A DNA stretch of 37,503 nt, taken from the NCBI GenBank assembly GCA_016285185.1, contig JAEEQG010000057.1, forward strand, positions 1 through 37,503. Reading direction: 5' to 3'. Position numbers and translations under genes: made by a program. Source of the stretch: Spirochaetota bacterium (GTDB lineage Bacteria > Spirochaetota > Spirochaetia > Treponematales > Treponemataceae). The notes beneath the pieces are model-generated. The model was not told the origin of the DNA. It saw only the letters and a program-made list of their open reading frames with translations, and did not search any database. This document shows, piece after piece, positions 26,502-34,879 of this stretch. Position 1 is the first letter of the stretch. Every line of letters starts with the position of its first letter.

Positions 26502-27236
26502 ATGCCGCAACCCAAACTGTTTCGCATAATTGATAAAGCCGTGATGGACTACGATATGATAAGGGATGGCGATTCAATTTTAATTGGTGCTTCAGGAGGC
26601 AAAGATTCCACGGCACTGGTTGAATATTTTGCATACCGAAAAAAACAAAAACGGGAAAACTTTTCGTTCACGGCGCTTCATGTTGAAACAGAAATAGGAG
26701 GACCTCTGAATCCTCAACTTAAACAGCTGTTCAATACTTGGGATGTAGAGCCTGTAATTGTTCCGGTAAAAGTACTTGAGCGGCTCAAACCGGATAAAAA
26801 AATGAACTGCTGGTGGTGTTCAACACAAAGGAGAACAGAGCTGAACAACTATGCCATTGAACACGGCTTTAACAAAATTGCGCTCGGTCATCATCTTGAT
26901 GATATTTTGGAAACTCTGCTTATGAACATGCTTGAAAAAGGTGAGCTATCCACAATGCCACCGTCGCTAAAATACAACAAATACCCTGTCACCGTCATAC
27001 GACCGCTTTGTATGGCAACAGTAGACACAATAATAGAACACGCCAAGACACATAAATACATCTCTGCCACTTGCACCTGCAACTATCAGGAAAACTCCGG
27101 CAGAAAAAAAATGCGTGCAAAACTACAGGCTCTGACTAACGGCAATCCATCTGAAAAGCAAAAAATGTTCAACGCATTAAAAAATGTCCGTATGGAATAT
27201 TTGGCATATTCAACAAAACCCGGAGAGTACAAATGA
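26502..27236 (+). CDS. TtcA-like tRNA thiolation PP-loop ATPase
   Basis: A 244-residue PP-loop enzyme. The ATP-binding motif is SGGKDST (31-37). Cys103 and Cys106 form a C-x-x-C (NCWWCSTQRR) in the place where TtcA proteins bind a [4Fe-4S] cluster, and Cys191 or Cys193 (TCTCNYQ) can supply the third ligand. GHHLDDILETLLMNM (129-143) is a further family block. TtcA makes 2-thiocytidine at tRNA position 32; whether this member does the same or a related thiolation is inference. ATG at 26502 is used because it is the family-like start and fits the promoter; an in-frame TTG at 26481 would lie within the promoter. The stop overlaps the next ATG (ATGA). Confidence 0.85.
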   Translation: MPQPKLFRIIDKAVMDYDMIRDGDSILIGASGGKDSTALVEYFAYRKKQKRENFSFTALHVETEIGGPLNPQLKQLFNTWDVEPVIVPVKVLERLKPDKKMNCWWCSTQRRTELNNYAIEHGFNKIALGHHLDDILETLLMNMLEKGELSTMPPSLKYNKYPVTVIRPLCMATVDTIIEHAKTHKYISATCTCNYQENSGRKKMRAKLQALTNGNPSEKQKMFNALKNVRMEYLAYSTKPGEYK

Positions 27237-28483
27237 TAACTGTTCCCGTTCTGTCCAAAACCGAAGCAATTACTCATGTTATCTCTGTTATGACTGAGGA
27301 ATTTTCTATTTATTATGACACAATCTTTTTTGAAACAAAAGAAGATCTTGAAAAATATTCCCTGAAAAAAATACCGGAGCTAATCCTGTTGGATCTCACA
27401 GACCCCACAAATGACGGGGAAACTTTTCTCAGCTGGATAAAAGAACAAAAGCCACTTGAATTCACAAGTGTCGTTGCAATAGTACAGAATGACGGTGACC
27501 GCATGGCTCTTGAAATGGAACCAAACAAAAACCTCATGCTGAGCCTTACCGAAAGAGACTTTTTACGGAATTGCACACGCCTTTTCAAAATAATAAAACA
27601 GAACATTCAGTTCCTTTTCAACCGTAACGTACTGATAGACCTTAAGGTTCAAGAATCCGGAATATTCATCTGTGACAACGATTCTTTTGACATTATCGTT
27701 TATACAAACCTTTTGACAACCTACCTTGCGGAAACAGGAAGAATCGGGTTCGACACCAAATTCCAGCTGCAGACCGCGTTGATGGAAATGCTCCTGAATG
27801 CGCTGGAACACGGCAACTGCAACATCAACTACGATGAAAAAACCCAATGGCTTGAATCGGGCCGCGACATTCTTGAACTTATCAGTGAACGTAACAAAGA
27901 CCCCGCAATAGCGGCAAAAAAAATCATACTTTCATACGATATTGACGTAAATGAAACACATTTTTCAATCAAAGACGAGGGAGACGGTTTTGACTGGCAG
28001 GACATGCTTCAGCGTGATATAGAACCGAATCTTCATGGTATGGGAATAAAAATGACCGAGAGCATGGTAAAAAGTCTTGCATACAACGAAAAAGGAAACG
28101 AAGTTTTCTTTTCTATTATAAATGAACCAGGCTCTGTTAATCCCGAAAGAATACCGTTCAAAATAAAATGGTACAAAGACAGGAGTGTAATAAAAAAAGC
28201 GTCAGAACCAAGCGACAGCATATATTTTCTGCTTACCGGCTCAATTTCGGTTACCCACTACAGACAGGTTGTCGGGCACTATGTTCCGGCAGATATTTTG
28301 ATAGGATATTCAAATCCTTTTTCATCCAAGCCTTTTTCAGGAACAATGAAAGCCATAGATGAGGCAAAAATAATAAAAATATCAAAGCAGGATTTTGAAA
28401 AGTTTTTGGAACAATATCCGTCTTTCAAGGTTTTTACGGAAAGGCTTAAAACCCGCACATACAGCGCAGCAAACCCGGTTTAG
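27233..28483 (+). CDS. Signalling protein: pseudo-receiver, HATPase, degenerate cNMP-binding domain
   Basis: A 416-residue cytoplasmic protein with three parts. Residues 1-115 resemble a receiver (ELILLDLTDP with D54) but lack the usual acidic pair. Residues about 150-290 are a GHKL ATPase fold: N-box with E185, N189 and H193 (MEMLLNALEHGN), G1 box DEGDGFDW (248-255), G2 box HGMGIKM (268-274). This resembles RsbW/SpoIIAB-type kinases and related response-regulator-linked ATPases. Residues about 315-405 look like a cyclic-nucleotide-binding beta-roll (SDSIYFLLTGSISV), but the FGE and Arg of the phosphate cassette are not apparent. Coupled by ATGA overlap to the TtcA-like gene. Targets are unknown. 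Confidence 0.72.
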   Translation: MITVPVLSKTEAITHVISVMTEEFSIYYDTIFFETKEDLEKYSLKKIPELILLDLTDPTNDGETFLSWIKEQKPLEFTSVVAIVQNDGDRMALEMEPNKNLMLSLTERDFLRNCTRLFKIIKQNIQFLFNRNVLIDLKVQESGIFICDNDSFDIIVYTNLLTTYLAETGRIGFDTKFQLQTALMEMLLNALEHGNCNINYDEKTQWLESGRDILELISERNKDPAIAAKKIILSYDIDVNETHFSIKDEGDGFDWQDMLQRDIEPNLHGMGIKMTESMVKSLAYNEKGNEVFFSIINEPGSVNPERIPFKIKWYKDRSVIKKASEPSDSIYFLLTGSISVTHYRQVVGHYVPADILIGYSNPFSSKPFSGTMKAIDEAKIIKISKQDFEKFLEQYPSFKVFTERLKTRTYSAANPV

Positions 28484-28485
28484 GA

Positions 28486-29079
28486 CTAGCACATTCCTAC
28501 GCCGAGTTCCCCTGCCCTTGTGCGCATGGCAAGAATGCAGTTCTGAATAATGTCTTCCTGTGTAAGGTCGGGAATGCTGTCCATCATCATACTCATGCCC
28601 TTTTTAATAACATCGCGGTTGCAGCCTGCGGCAAAAGCAGGAGTTTTGAATTTTTTCATAACGGATTTAACTTCCATATCCATTACACTGCGTGAGGGAC
28701 GTGCCATTGCACAGGCAAATATCAATCCTGTAAGCTCGTCAATCGTGAACAACACTTTTTCCATTCTGTGAACAGGCGCAACATCACAACAGATTTCCCA
28801 TCCGTGACTCTGAACCGCATGTATCAGCTCATCAGTTATTTCGGGGTAGTTTGCCTTTTCTTTTTCAAGAATATCCTTTGCCTTTACACAGTGCTGATCA
28901 GGAAACTGCTCATAATCAATATCATGCAAAAGTCCTACACATTCCCAAAATTCTACGTCATCTTCTTTCAAAAGCTTCGCCCAGTAACCGAGAACAACAG
29001 AAACAGTAAGACAATGTCTTTGCAGGGTATTTGACGTAACATATTCAGAAAGCAGTTTTTTAGCATCAGATAATTTCAT
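28486..29079 (-). CDS. HD-domain protein (HDIG-type phosphohydrolase)
   Basis: A 197-residue single-domain protein. Metal-binding residues fit the HD pattern: His22 (LQRHCLTV), His52-Asp53 (LLHDIDYEQF) and a later His/Asp in LIHAVQSHGWE and FTIDELTGLI. Members act as nucleotidases or phosphodiesterases on various substrates; none can be assigned here. The FTIDELTGL region resembles the subfamily of small conserved HD proteins seen in Firmicutes and spirochetes. GGAG lies about 9 nt before the ATG. Its start lies inside the end of the acyltransferase-like gene (14-bp overlap), and its stop lies 2 bp from the convergent signalling gene. Confidence 0.83.
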   Translation of the reverse strand: MKLSDAKKLLSEYVTSNTLQRHCLTVSVVLGYWAKLLKEDDVEFWECVGLLHDIDYEQFPDQHCVKAKDILEKEKANYPEITDELIHAVQSHGWEICCDVAPVHRMEKVLFTIDELTGLIFACAMARPSRSVMDMEVKSVMKKFKTPAFAAGCNRDVIKKGMSMMMDSIPDLTQEDIIQNCILAMRTRAGELGVGMC

Positions 29080-30160
29080 TGTATAACTCCGACCTCATTC
29101 CAAAAAGTAACTGCATGGTCTTAAAACGTCCGAGCAGCATTCGTATAACAAAAGACAGCAGAAAAGCAACAATGGCAACAACAAAGAACAGCACATACTG
29201 ATTTGTGATAAACCGCATTGCAACAAGCGCAACAGCAATAACAAGCGTAAGTGCCGAATACATATTAAAAACAGTACATTCCGCAATAGTCTTCATAAAG
29301 CCGTTTGTTTTGTCAAAGTATCTTTTAAAAACAGCAATACCCGCAAGTAATCCGAGCCATATCAAAGCACGGCTTACAACATGTCGGGTAAGCGCATTTC
29401 CGTAACGCTCCGAAAAATTCAAAAATATATTAAAACAAAAAAGAGCCAAAAAACATGCAAAAAGCCAGTGTCTGTTGCGTTTTATCTTTTCCTGCACATT
29501 CTCATACTGAAACAGAAAAGCCCCGTACATAAAAGGCAGAAAAATATCCAAAAAATCAGCCGCATTATTAAAGAAAAAAACAGGCTTAAGAAAAAAAACA
29601 ATTCCAGAAACAAAAATCAAAATAAAATGAACGTTTACATCATTCAGATTAAACTTTGCAAGAAGAGGTCTGCAAAAAAGCAGGATAAAGCAGGAAGCAG
29701 CAAGGTAAAAAAAGATCCAGAAATTTGAAAGAAAAATAATGCCGCCGTTATTAAAATATGCAGACAAATGCTGATAATATGCAGGAAGCGTTTTAAAAGC
29801 CATGTCTGAACCGGCAGTTCTCATTCCGGTAAAAATCTGAAACGGCACAAAAATAATCATACCGGTTGCAAACGGAATCAGCAGCGATTTTACAACAATC
29901 AGTACATATTTTTTTATTTCTGCATCAGAAAGCAGCTTTGCCGCACATATTCCCGTCAAAACCGAGAACATTGGGAATATCCACAGCAAAAGAAAATTTG
30001 AGACCTGCTGAATGATTAAATTTTCTCCTGCAAAAAGGAAGAAACTTTGTGCAGCATCAGAATACAGCAGCGATGAATAAAAGAAAAACAGCAGAATACC
30101 TGTAATAGCAAAAATATTGACAAAAAACAGCTTTTTCAAACTTTTATCCCCAAAACCCAC
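29066..30160 (-). CDS. Acyltransferase-3-like polytopic membrane protein
   Basis: A 364-residue protein with about 10 membrane segments. The layout follows the Acyl_transf_3 family: first helix, then FPMFSVLTGICAAKL (about 61-75; the family's PxFFxxSGF region), a loop with KSLLIPFATG, and later paired helices. The N-terminal His usually present in the first helix (catalytic in OafA-type O-acetyltransferases) is not seen; the segment reads KLFFVNIFAITGILLFFF. It may be an inactive or differently acting member. The start is GTG at 30160: no in-frame ATG lies near, and the gene begins 15 bp after the pheT stop, suggesting coupled translation. A role in lipid or glycan modification is inference. 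Confidence 0.62.
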   Translation of the reverse strand: MGFGDKSLKKLFFVNIFAITGILLFFFYSSLLYSDAAQSFFLFAGENLIIQQVSNFLLLWIFPMFSVLTGICAAKLLSDAEIKKYVLIVVKSLLIPFATGMIIFVPFQIFTGMRTAGSDMAFKTLPAYYQHLSAYFNNGGIIFLSNFWIFFYLAASCFILLFCRPLLAKFNLNDVNVHFILIFVSGIVFFLKPVFFFNNAADFLDIFLPFMYGAFLFQYENVQEKIKRNRHWLFACFLALFCFNIFLNFSERYGNALTRHVVSRALIWLGLLAGIAVFKRYFDKTNGFMKTIAECTVFNMYSALTLVIAVALVAMRFITNQYVLFFVVAIVAFLLSFVIRMLLGRFKTMQLLFGMRSELYNEII

Positions 30161-30175
30161 ATGTTGTTAAGCAGT

Positions 30176-31906
30176 CTAATTCATCAGTTCTTCAATATCC
30201 ACTTCACCTGCAAAACACGGCATCGTAACAGCCCAGTTCTCAAGAACCTGAGGATGAACTTCTCCAAAGATACCGATTACCTTTTGAGAACCGTCCTTCT
30301 GCTTTTTAAGGATATTCGCCTGACGACCGGGAATAAAACGCGGGTCGTTGCTTTCGCTTACAATGTATTCATTGTCAAGGAAGTGCAGGATTGTGGCAAC
30401 TTCACTGGCGGCACTGTTAAAGTTTGCGTCACTTGTAGAAGTTAAGAATCCCAAGCTCTGAACGGTTTTTGTTCCAGTGTTTTCAGACGAATCAAGATAT
30501 GCGATTTTTCCGATTTCAAAGATTTTATGCGGATAAACGGCATTACCGGAAACAGCCTCAGCTCCGAGCAGCGAAGCAATAATTGACGGTCTGACAAACT
30601 GATAGTTTTCAGACATCGGATTTGCAATTTCAATAACTTTTTCGCCGCTTATATTCATCTTGTCAATAAAATCGCGTTTAGAACCGAGGTAGTTAAAAAT
30701 CATTTCCTGATAACCCAGACCTACCATCAGGCTCTTTGCCTTGCGGCTGAACGTTGTAACCGCAGAAAGACGACCAATTGTAAAGTCATGTGGCTTTTCG
30801 GGCGGGAAAGAATTTAGTTCGTTACCCATCATTATGTCTTCAATAACGTCAACTTCATGCAAGAAGTCATTTCTATAAGCAGGCGGTGTTACAATTATTT
30901 TACCGCCGGAAACTTCAGCTTTAACATCCATCTTTGCAAGAGCCGCTACAGATTCTTTTTCGGAAAGGTCAGAACCCAAAAGCTTGTTGATTGCACCGAT
31001 AGTTGTTGAAATTGGTTTTTGAAAATAGAACGGAGTTACGATTGATTTTCCAAAACCTGTATCATAAGGGTGATTTACCTGTACAGGCAGAATCGTGTAT
31101 CCCGCATCCGCAAAATCACAGGCAACGATGTTTACGGCAAGCAAAAGAGAAGGCATATCGGTACCGGTCATCTCAACCATAAGGTCTTTGTCACCCACCT
31201 GAACAGCACCGAGAGTAGCACTGTTGATTATAGGAGCCATGGACATAACTTCGTTTTTTGCATCAACAAGGAGAGGAAACATTTTTTCATCCTTGAGAAT
31301 CCAACCGTATTCCTTTCCTTTAGGGTGTTCTGAAAGAATCTGACGGCAGGTCATTTTTTCTTCGCAGGCAAGAGGAACAAAAGATGTTTTGTCAGGATCT
31401 ACTGCTTTGTAATTTACAGGCCATGTAATATTGGCGGAACGATAAACCCCCATCGAAATTGAACGGCGTTTGCGGCCAAAGTTCCAGCAGAGCTTTTCCT
31501 GTGTCTGGATAATATCCAAAAGCATCGGCTCATCGATAGGTTTCCCGGAAATAACAAACGCTGCCATGTAGGGGCGAATGTCTTTCAGTCCCTTATCAAC
31601 ATTAACAACTCTGTTCCCAAAATCCTGAGTTTTTTTGTCGGTTGACATAAAAGAAGAATAATCAGTAAGTTTGCCACCGTTATGAACACGCAGACAACGG
31701 GCGATTCCTGCAGTTGACCACAAATCAGGACGGTTTGTGTCATTAAGTTCTATTTTTATAACCCGCTGGTCTTCGGGCAGAGATGTGTCCGGCTTTTCGT
31801 CAAGCTCGGCTTTTCCGCTTTCGAGACGGTATTCCAATGTTGCATAGTCATAACGAGTTCCAAGGAGATTAAAAAACAACTTTTCATTAACTTCAATCTT
31901 AGGCAT
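30176..31906 (-). CDS. pheT: Phenylalanyl-tRNA synthetase beta subunit, archaeal/eukaryal short type
   Basis: A 576-residue subunit of the alpha2-beta2 enzyme that charges tRNA-Phe. It begins MPKIEVNEKLFFNLLG, like archaeal and eukaryal beta subunits, and lacks the N-terminal OB domain and C-terminal anticodon-binding domain of the usual ~800-residue bacterial form. B3/B4 editing-type region spans about 85-270, B5 about 275-350 (with the HEVDVIEDIMMGN end), and the class II-like core follows. Spirochetes are known to have this archaeal-type enzyme. AAGGA lies 10 nt before the ATG. pheS is not adjacent. A promoter is predicted at 31946-31974. The acyltransferase and HD genes follow closely. 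Confidence 0.93.
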   Translation of the reverse strand: MPKIEVNEKLFFNLLGTRYDYATLEYRLESGKAELDEKPDTSLPEDQRVIKIELNDTNRPDLWSTAGIARCLRVHNGGKLTDYSSFMSTDKKTQDFGNRVVNVDKGLKDIRPYMAAFVISGKPIDEPMLLDIIQTQEKLCWNFGRKRRSISMGVYRSANITWPVNYKAVDPDKTSFVPLACEEKMTCRQILSEHPKGKEYGWILKDEKMFPLLVDAKNEVMSMAPIINSATLGAVQVGDKDLMVEMTGTDMPSLLLAVNIVACDFADAGYTILPVQVNHPYDTGFGKSIVTPFYFQKPISTTIGAINKLLGSDLSEKESVAALAKMDVKAEVSGGKIIVTPPAYRNDFLHEVDVIEDIMMGNELNSFPPEKPHDFTIGRLSAVTTFSRKAKSLMVGLGYQEMIFNYLGSKRDFIDKMNISGEKVIEIANPMSENYQFVRPSIIASLLGAEAVSGNAVYPHKIFEIGKIAYLDSSENTGTKTVQSLGFLTSTSDANFNSAASEVATILHFLDNEYIVSESNDPRFIPGRQANILKKQKDGSQKVIGIFGEVHPQVLENWAVTMPCFAGEVDIEELMN

Positions 31907-31945
31907 TGTAATAAATCCTTTCTGATAGATTCTTCAATATTGTAT

Positions 31946-31974
31946 ATTATAGCGAAATCAGTATAAAACGTAAA
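31946..31974 (-). promoter_or_regulatory. Predicted promoter of pheT
   Basis: TTTACG (31969-31974), 17 nt, TATAAT (31946-31951) on the minus strand, leaving about a 33-nt leader that contains the AAGGA ribosome site. Confidence 0.55.
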
Positions 31975-32021
31975 GCATATTATTTTCCAAGGTTTTTCAA
32001 AAATACTTACCAGTTGTCAGA

Positions 32022-32888
32022 TTAAATTGTTTTTGAAAGCATATTTTTGATACGGTTCAGTGCTCTTTTTTTATCCATTGTCCAAAGCGGTGCAACGAGA
32101 AGGCGTTTCGGCGGATCGCCCGTGAGCCTGTGAATCACCATTTTAGAAGGAATAAGCTTAAGGGCGCATTCCAAAAGATTGTAGTATTCGTCTTCATCAA
32201 GAACAGAAAAAGTACCTTTGTGGTATTCGAGTTCAAGGTCGGTGTTTTTAAGAACGTAAAGACATGTAATCTTTATGCCGTCAGCGCCGGAATCAATAAC
32301 CGTACGCACGGTGTTCATCATCTGCTCAGGAGTTTCGCCGGGCAGCCCGAATATCACATGCGCAACAACATGAATCCGCGGATTCGCCCTGTGAAGTCGT
32401 TCAACAGCGTCAATAAATACGCTGTTGTCAAATCCGCGCCGTATGTATTTTGCCGTATCTTCGGCAGCTGTCTGAAAGCCGAGTTCCACCTGAACAAAAG
32501 TCTTTTCCGCAAGCCTGCCCAAATAATCCACACATTCTTTTGAGAGGCAGTCCGGCCTTGTTCCGAGAGCAAGCCCCACCACATCCGGCGCAGAAAGAGC
32601 CTGTTCCCACAAGGCGCAAAGCCTGTTCAAATCTCCGTAAGTATTCGTAAAACTCTGAAAATAAGCGATGTACTTTACAGGAACATCAGTGTTGATTTTA
32701 CCTGCGACAATCCGCTTTGCCTTTTCTATGTCCTTTACGGCAAAATCACCGCTCCCGGCTCCGCTGCAAAAAATACAACCGCGCGTATCAAGCGTTCCGT
32801 CACGCGTAGGGCAGGTACAACCTGCATCAAGTGAAATCTTATATGTTTTGCAGTGGAACAAGGACTGATAAAAACTGTTTACCGTCAT
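32022..32888 (-). CDS. TIGR01212-type radical SAM protein
   Basis: A 288-residue radical S-adenosylmethionine enzyme of the YhcC family. The cluster-binding block lies at residues 24-41: C26-P-T-R-D-G, then GC38IFC41. Other family blocks are KYIAYFQSFTNTYG (73-86), the LALGTRPDCL segment, ELGFQTAAEDT, and HVIFGLPGETPEQM. The reaction of this family is not established, though tRNA or other nucleotide modification has been suggested. The ATG is 1 bp past the stop of the upstream chemoreceptor gene with no separate ribosome site, so translation should be coupled. No terminator is evident in the 115 bp before pheT, which has its own promoter. Confidence 0.9.
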   Translation of the reverse strand: MTVNSFYQSLFHCKTYKISLDAGCTCPTRDGTLDTRGCIFCSGAGSGDFAVKDIEKAKRIVAGKINTDVPVKYIAYFQSFTNTYGDLNRLCALWEQALSAPDVVGLALGTRPDCLSKECVDYLGRLAEKTFVQVELGFQTAAEDTAKYIRRGFDNSVFIDAVERLHRANPRIHVVAHVIFGLPGETPEQMMNTVRTVIDSGADGIKITCLYVLKNTDLELEYHKGTFSVLDEDEYYNLLECALKLIPSKMVIHRLTGDPPKRLLVAPLWTMDKKRALNRIKNMLSKTI

Positions 32889-32889
32889 A

Positions 32890-34785
32890 TTACAGCTTAA
32901 AGATGCTGATCTGTTCCTTCATCTTTTCAACGGCGGTATTGCTTCTGAAAATACTGTCGTTTACGGATTCAAACGCATCTGAAAGGGTTCGTGAGTTTTT
33001 GCTGTTTTCATCAAGAGCATTTGCAATATTCTCAGTTGATTCAACAAGAACATTAAATGCCGAAGCCATAGATTCTGCAGCTTCCCTTTGTTTTTGCGAC
33101 AAATCCTTTATACGTCCGATTGCATTTACGATTTCGCCTGACGAAATAATCATATCCCTGGCACCCGTACGCTGTTTTTCCATAGAGGAAGAAATTGTTT
33201 CGATAAGCTTTGAAGTCTGCTCAACATCGGCGCTTATACTTTCAAAGGCTTTTCCTGCGGCAGCGATTGAAGCAACACCAAAATCAACTTTTTCAACCAT
33301 TTCCTTGATGTAGGTTTGAATTTCCTTTGCACTCTTGGAAGAAGACGCCGCGAGGGAACGAACCTCATCCGCAACGACCGCAAATCCCGCTCCGAACTCG
33401 CCCGCATGAGCGGCTTCAATGGCGGCGTTCATTGCAAGCAGGTTTGTCTGAGATGAAATCTGCTGAATAACCTTTATTATTTCCTGAACTTCGTGAGATG
33501 AAGTCTGTATTTCCGCAATGGATTTTACTGCTGCCGAAAGAGCAGTTGCACCGGAAGAACTGGATTTTTGAAGGTTTTCCGAATACGAATTTGCTTTTTC
33601 TGACATTTCAGCAACGGAACTGATGCTCGCCGCCATTTCGCCTATGGCATTGGAACTTTGATGCACGGAATCAGTCTGCAGCAAAACCTGTTCTTCTACA
33701 AAGCGCGCATTATCGGCTATCTTTTTTATATTCTCACTATTGTCCGCAATTAATCGGTTCTGGTTGTTGCCTTCTTCATATATCCTCAATATGGATTCTT
33801 TCATAGCACAATGAGCTTTGTTGGAATTATCCGCTGCACCGGTCAAAAGCTGCACGGCCTCGGTTGTCATGTTTGTTTCGCTTACAAGGTTTTTTACAAG
33901 AGCCGAAAGCTGGTCAAGAAAACCGTTCAGTTTTTCGGTAAAATTACCAAAATCATCATTCATCGAGATATTTATGCGCGAGATTAGATCGCCGTTTTCA
34001 CCAAGTTCTGAGATGATTTTTGTATTTTCTTTTATACGCCTGCGGATTTCCAAAGCAACAAGATTTATTGTGGCGATACAAGGAATAAAAGACCCAACAA
34101 CGGCTTTTATGCTGCTTATATAGTATTCGGCGTAAATATCAGTCACGGGTGCGCCCTGATTGTAAATCAAGCCGTAGGGAGCCGTAAAACTGTTTACACC
34201 CATAAAAATCAGAGTAACAGTAGAAATTGCGATGATTCTTGAACTGAACGGCGAAAAACTCTTTTTGCCGAATTCTTTTAATGATCTGATTTGCAAAAGT
34301 TTGCGGTCTTCCGCCATAAAGTTGCTCAAGGCAAAAATTTCGTAAAACGCAGCCATGGTTCCGACAAGGGTTGCCTGAACCATAGTAAGTATGAGTCTTG
34401 ACGCAATCGGCGGAGTGTCTTTTATTACGCATACACCCAGAATGAGAACAATTCCCTGTCCTATAAAAAATCCTATTACGTTTGTGAGGATAACAAAGAA
34501 AACAACTTTATTGTAAGCTTTAAGAGCCTTATCTTTTTCTTCGGCAGTAATGGTTCCGCCGTTTCTGAGCTTTTTAACGGTTTTTTCGTAAGGGATAAGA
34601 GCCCTGTAAATAAACGCACCTATTACAATGGAAAGAACTAAAGTAGATATAAGGGCAAGTGCTATTCCCGACCAATAAGCCTGCATATTCCTGTACATAA
34701 AGTCCAGAGCCAGCCATCGCAAAAAAAACATACCAAAAAAACTAATTCCAAAGAATGTAATTAAATACTTTTCCGTTAATCGCAT
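32890..34785 (-). CDS. Methyl-accepting chemotaxis protein with polytopic N-terminus
   Basis: A 631-residue chemoreceptor. The N-terminal ~245 residues contain about six hydrophobic segments (8-28, 37-60, 94-120, 130-155, 183-200, 226-246) and only short outer loops, unlike the usual two-helix receptor with a periplasmic ligand domain. A HAMP-like stretch covers about 246-300. The signalling part follows, with the conserved tip near 436-490 ([20 protein letters not shown], then [15 protein letters not shown]). It should form trimers of dimers with CheW and CheA; those genes are not in the window. No Shine-Dalgarno is present. A strong promoter places the transcription start at or next to the ATG. 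Confidence 0.9.
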   Translation of the reverse strand: MRLTEKYLITFFGISFFGMFFLRWLALDFMYRNMQAYWSGIALALISTLVLSIVIGAFIYRALIPYEKTVKKLRNGGTITAEEKDKALKAYNKVVFFVILTNVIGFFIGQGIVLILGVCVIKDTPPIASRLILTMVQATLVGTMAAFYEIFALSNFMAEDRKLLQIRSLKEFGKKSFSPFSSRIIAISTVTLIFMGVNSFTAPYGLIYNQGAPVTDIYAEYYISSIKAVVGSFIPCIATINLVALEIRRRIKENTKIISELGENGDLISRINISMNDDFGNFTEKLNGFLDQLSALVKNLVSETNMTTEAVQLLTGAADNSNKAHCAMKESILRIYEEGNNQNRLIADNSENIKKIADNARFVEEQVLLQTDSVHQSSNAIGEMAASISSVAEMSEKANSYSENLQKSSSSGATALSAAVKSIAEIQTSSHEVQEIIKVIQQISSQTNLLAMNAAIEAAHAGEFGAGFAVVADEVRSLAASSSKSAKEIQTYIKEMVEKVDFGVASIAAAGKAFESISADVEQTSKLIETISSSMEKQRTGARDMIISSGEIVNAIGRIKDLSQKQREAAESMASAFNVLVESTENIANALDENSKNSRTLSDAFESVNDSIFRSNTAVEKMKEQISIFKL

Positions 34786-34791
34786 TCTATA

Positions 34792-34820
34792 ATTCTAAAT
34801 CCGCATTTTGCAGCTGTCAA
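34792..34820 (-). promoter_or_regulatory. Strong predicted leaderless promoter of the chemoreceptor gene
   Basis: On the minus strand a perfect TTGACA (34815-34820), exactly 17 nt, then TAGAAT (34792-34797), then six bases to the ATG at 34785. Shine-Dalgarno sequence is absent. Confidence 0.7.
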
Positions 34821-34844
34821 GAAAACACCACCTGCACGATAAAC

Positions 34845-34873
34845 TTGCAAAAAATACACTACAGGTGTATAGT
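34845..34873 (+). promoter_or_regulatory. Predicted leaderless promoter of the DUF763 gene
   Basis: TTGCAA (34845-34850), 17 nt, TATAGT (34868-34873), then six bases to the ATG at 34880. No Shine-Dalgarno is present. Confidence 0.65.
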
Positions 34874-34879
34874 ATTTTT

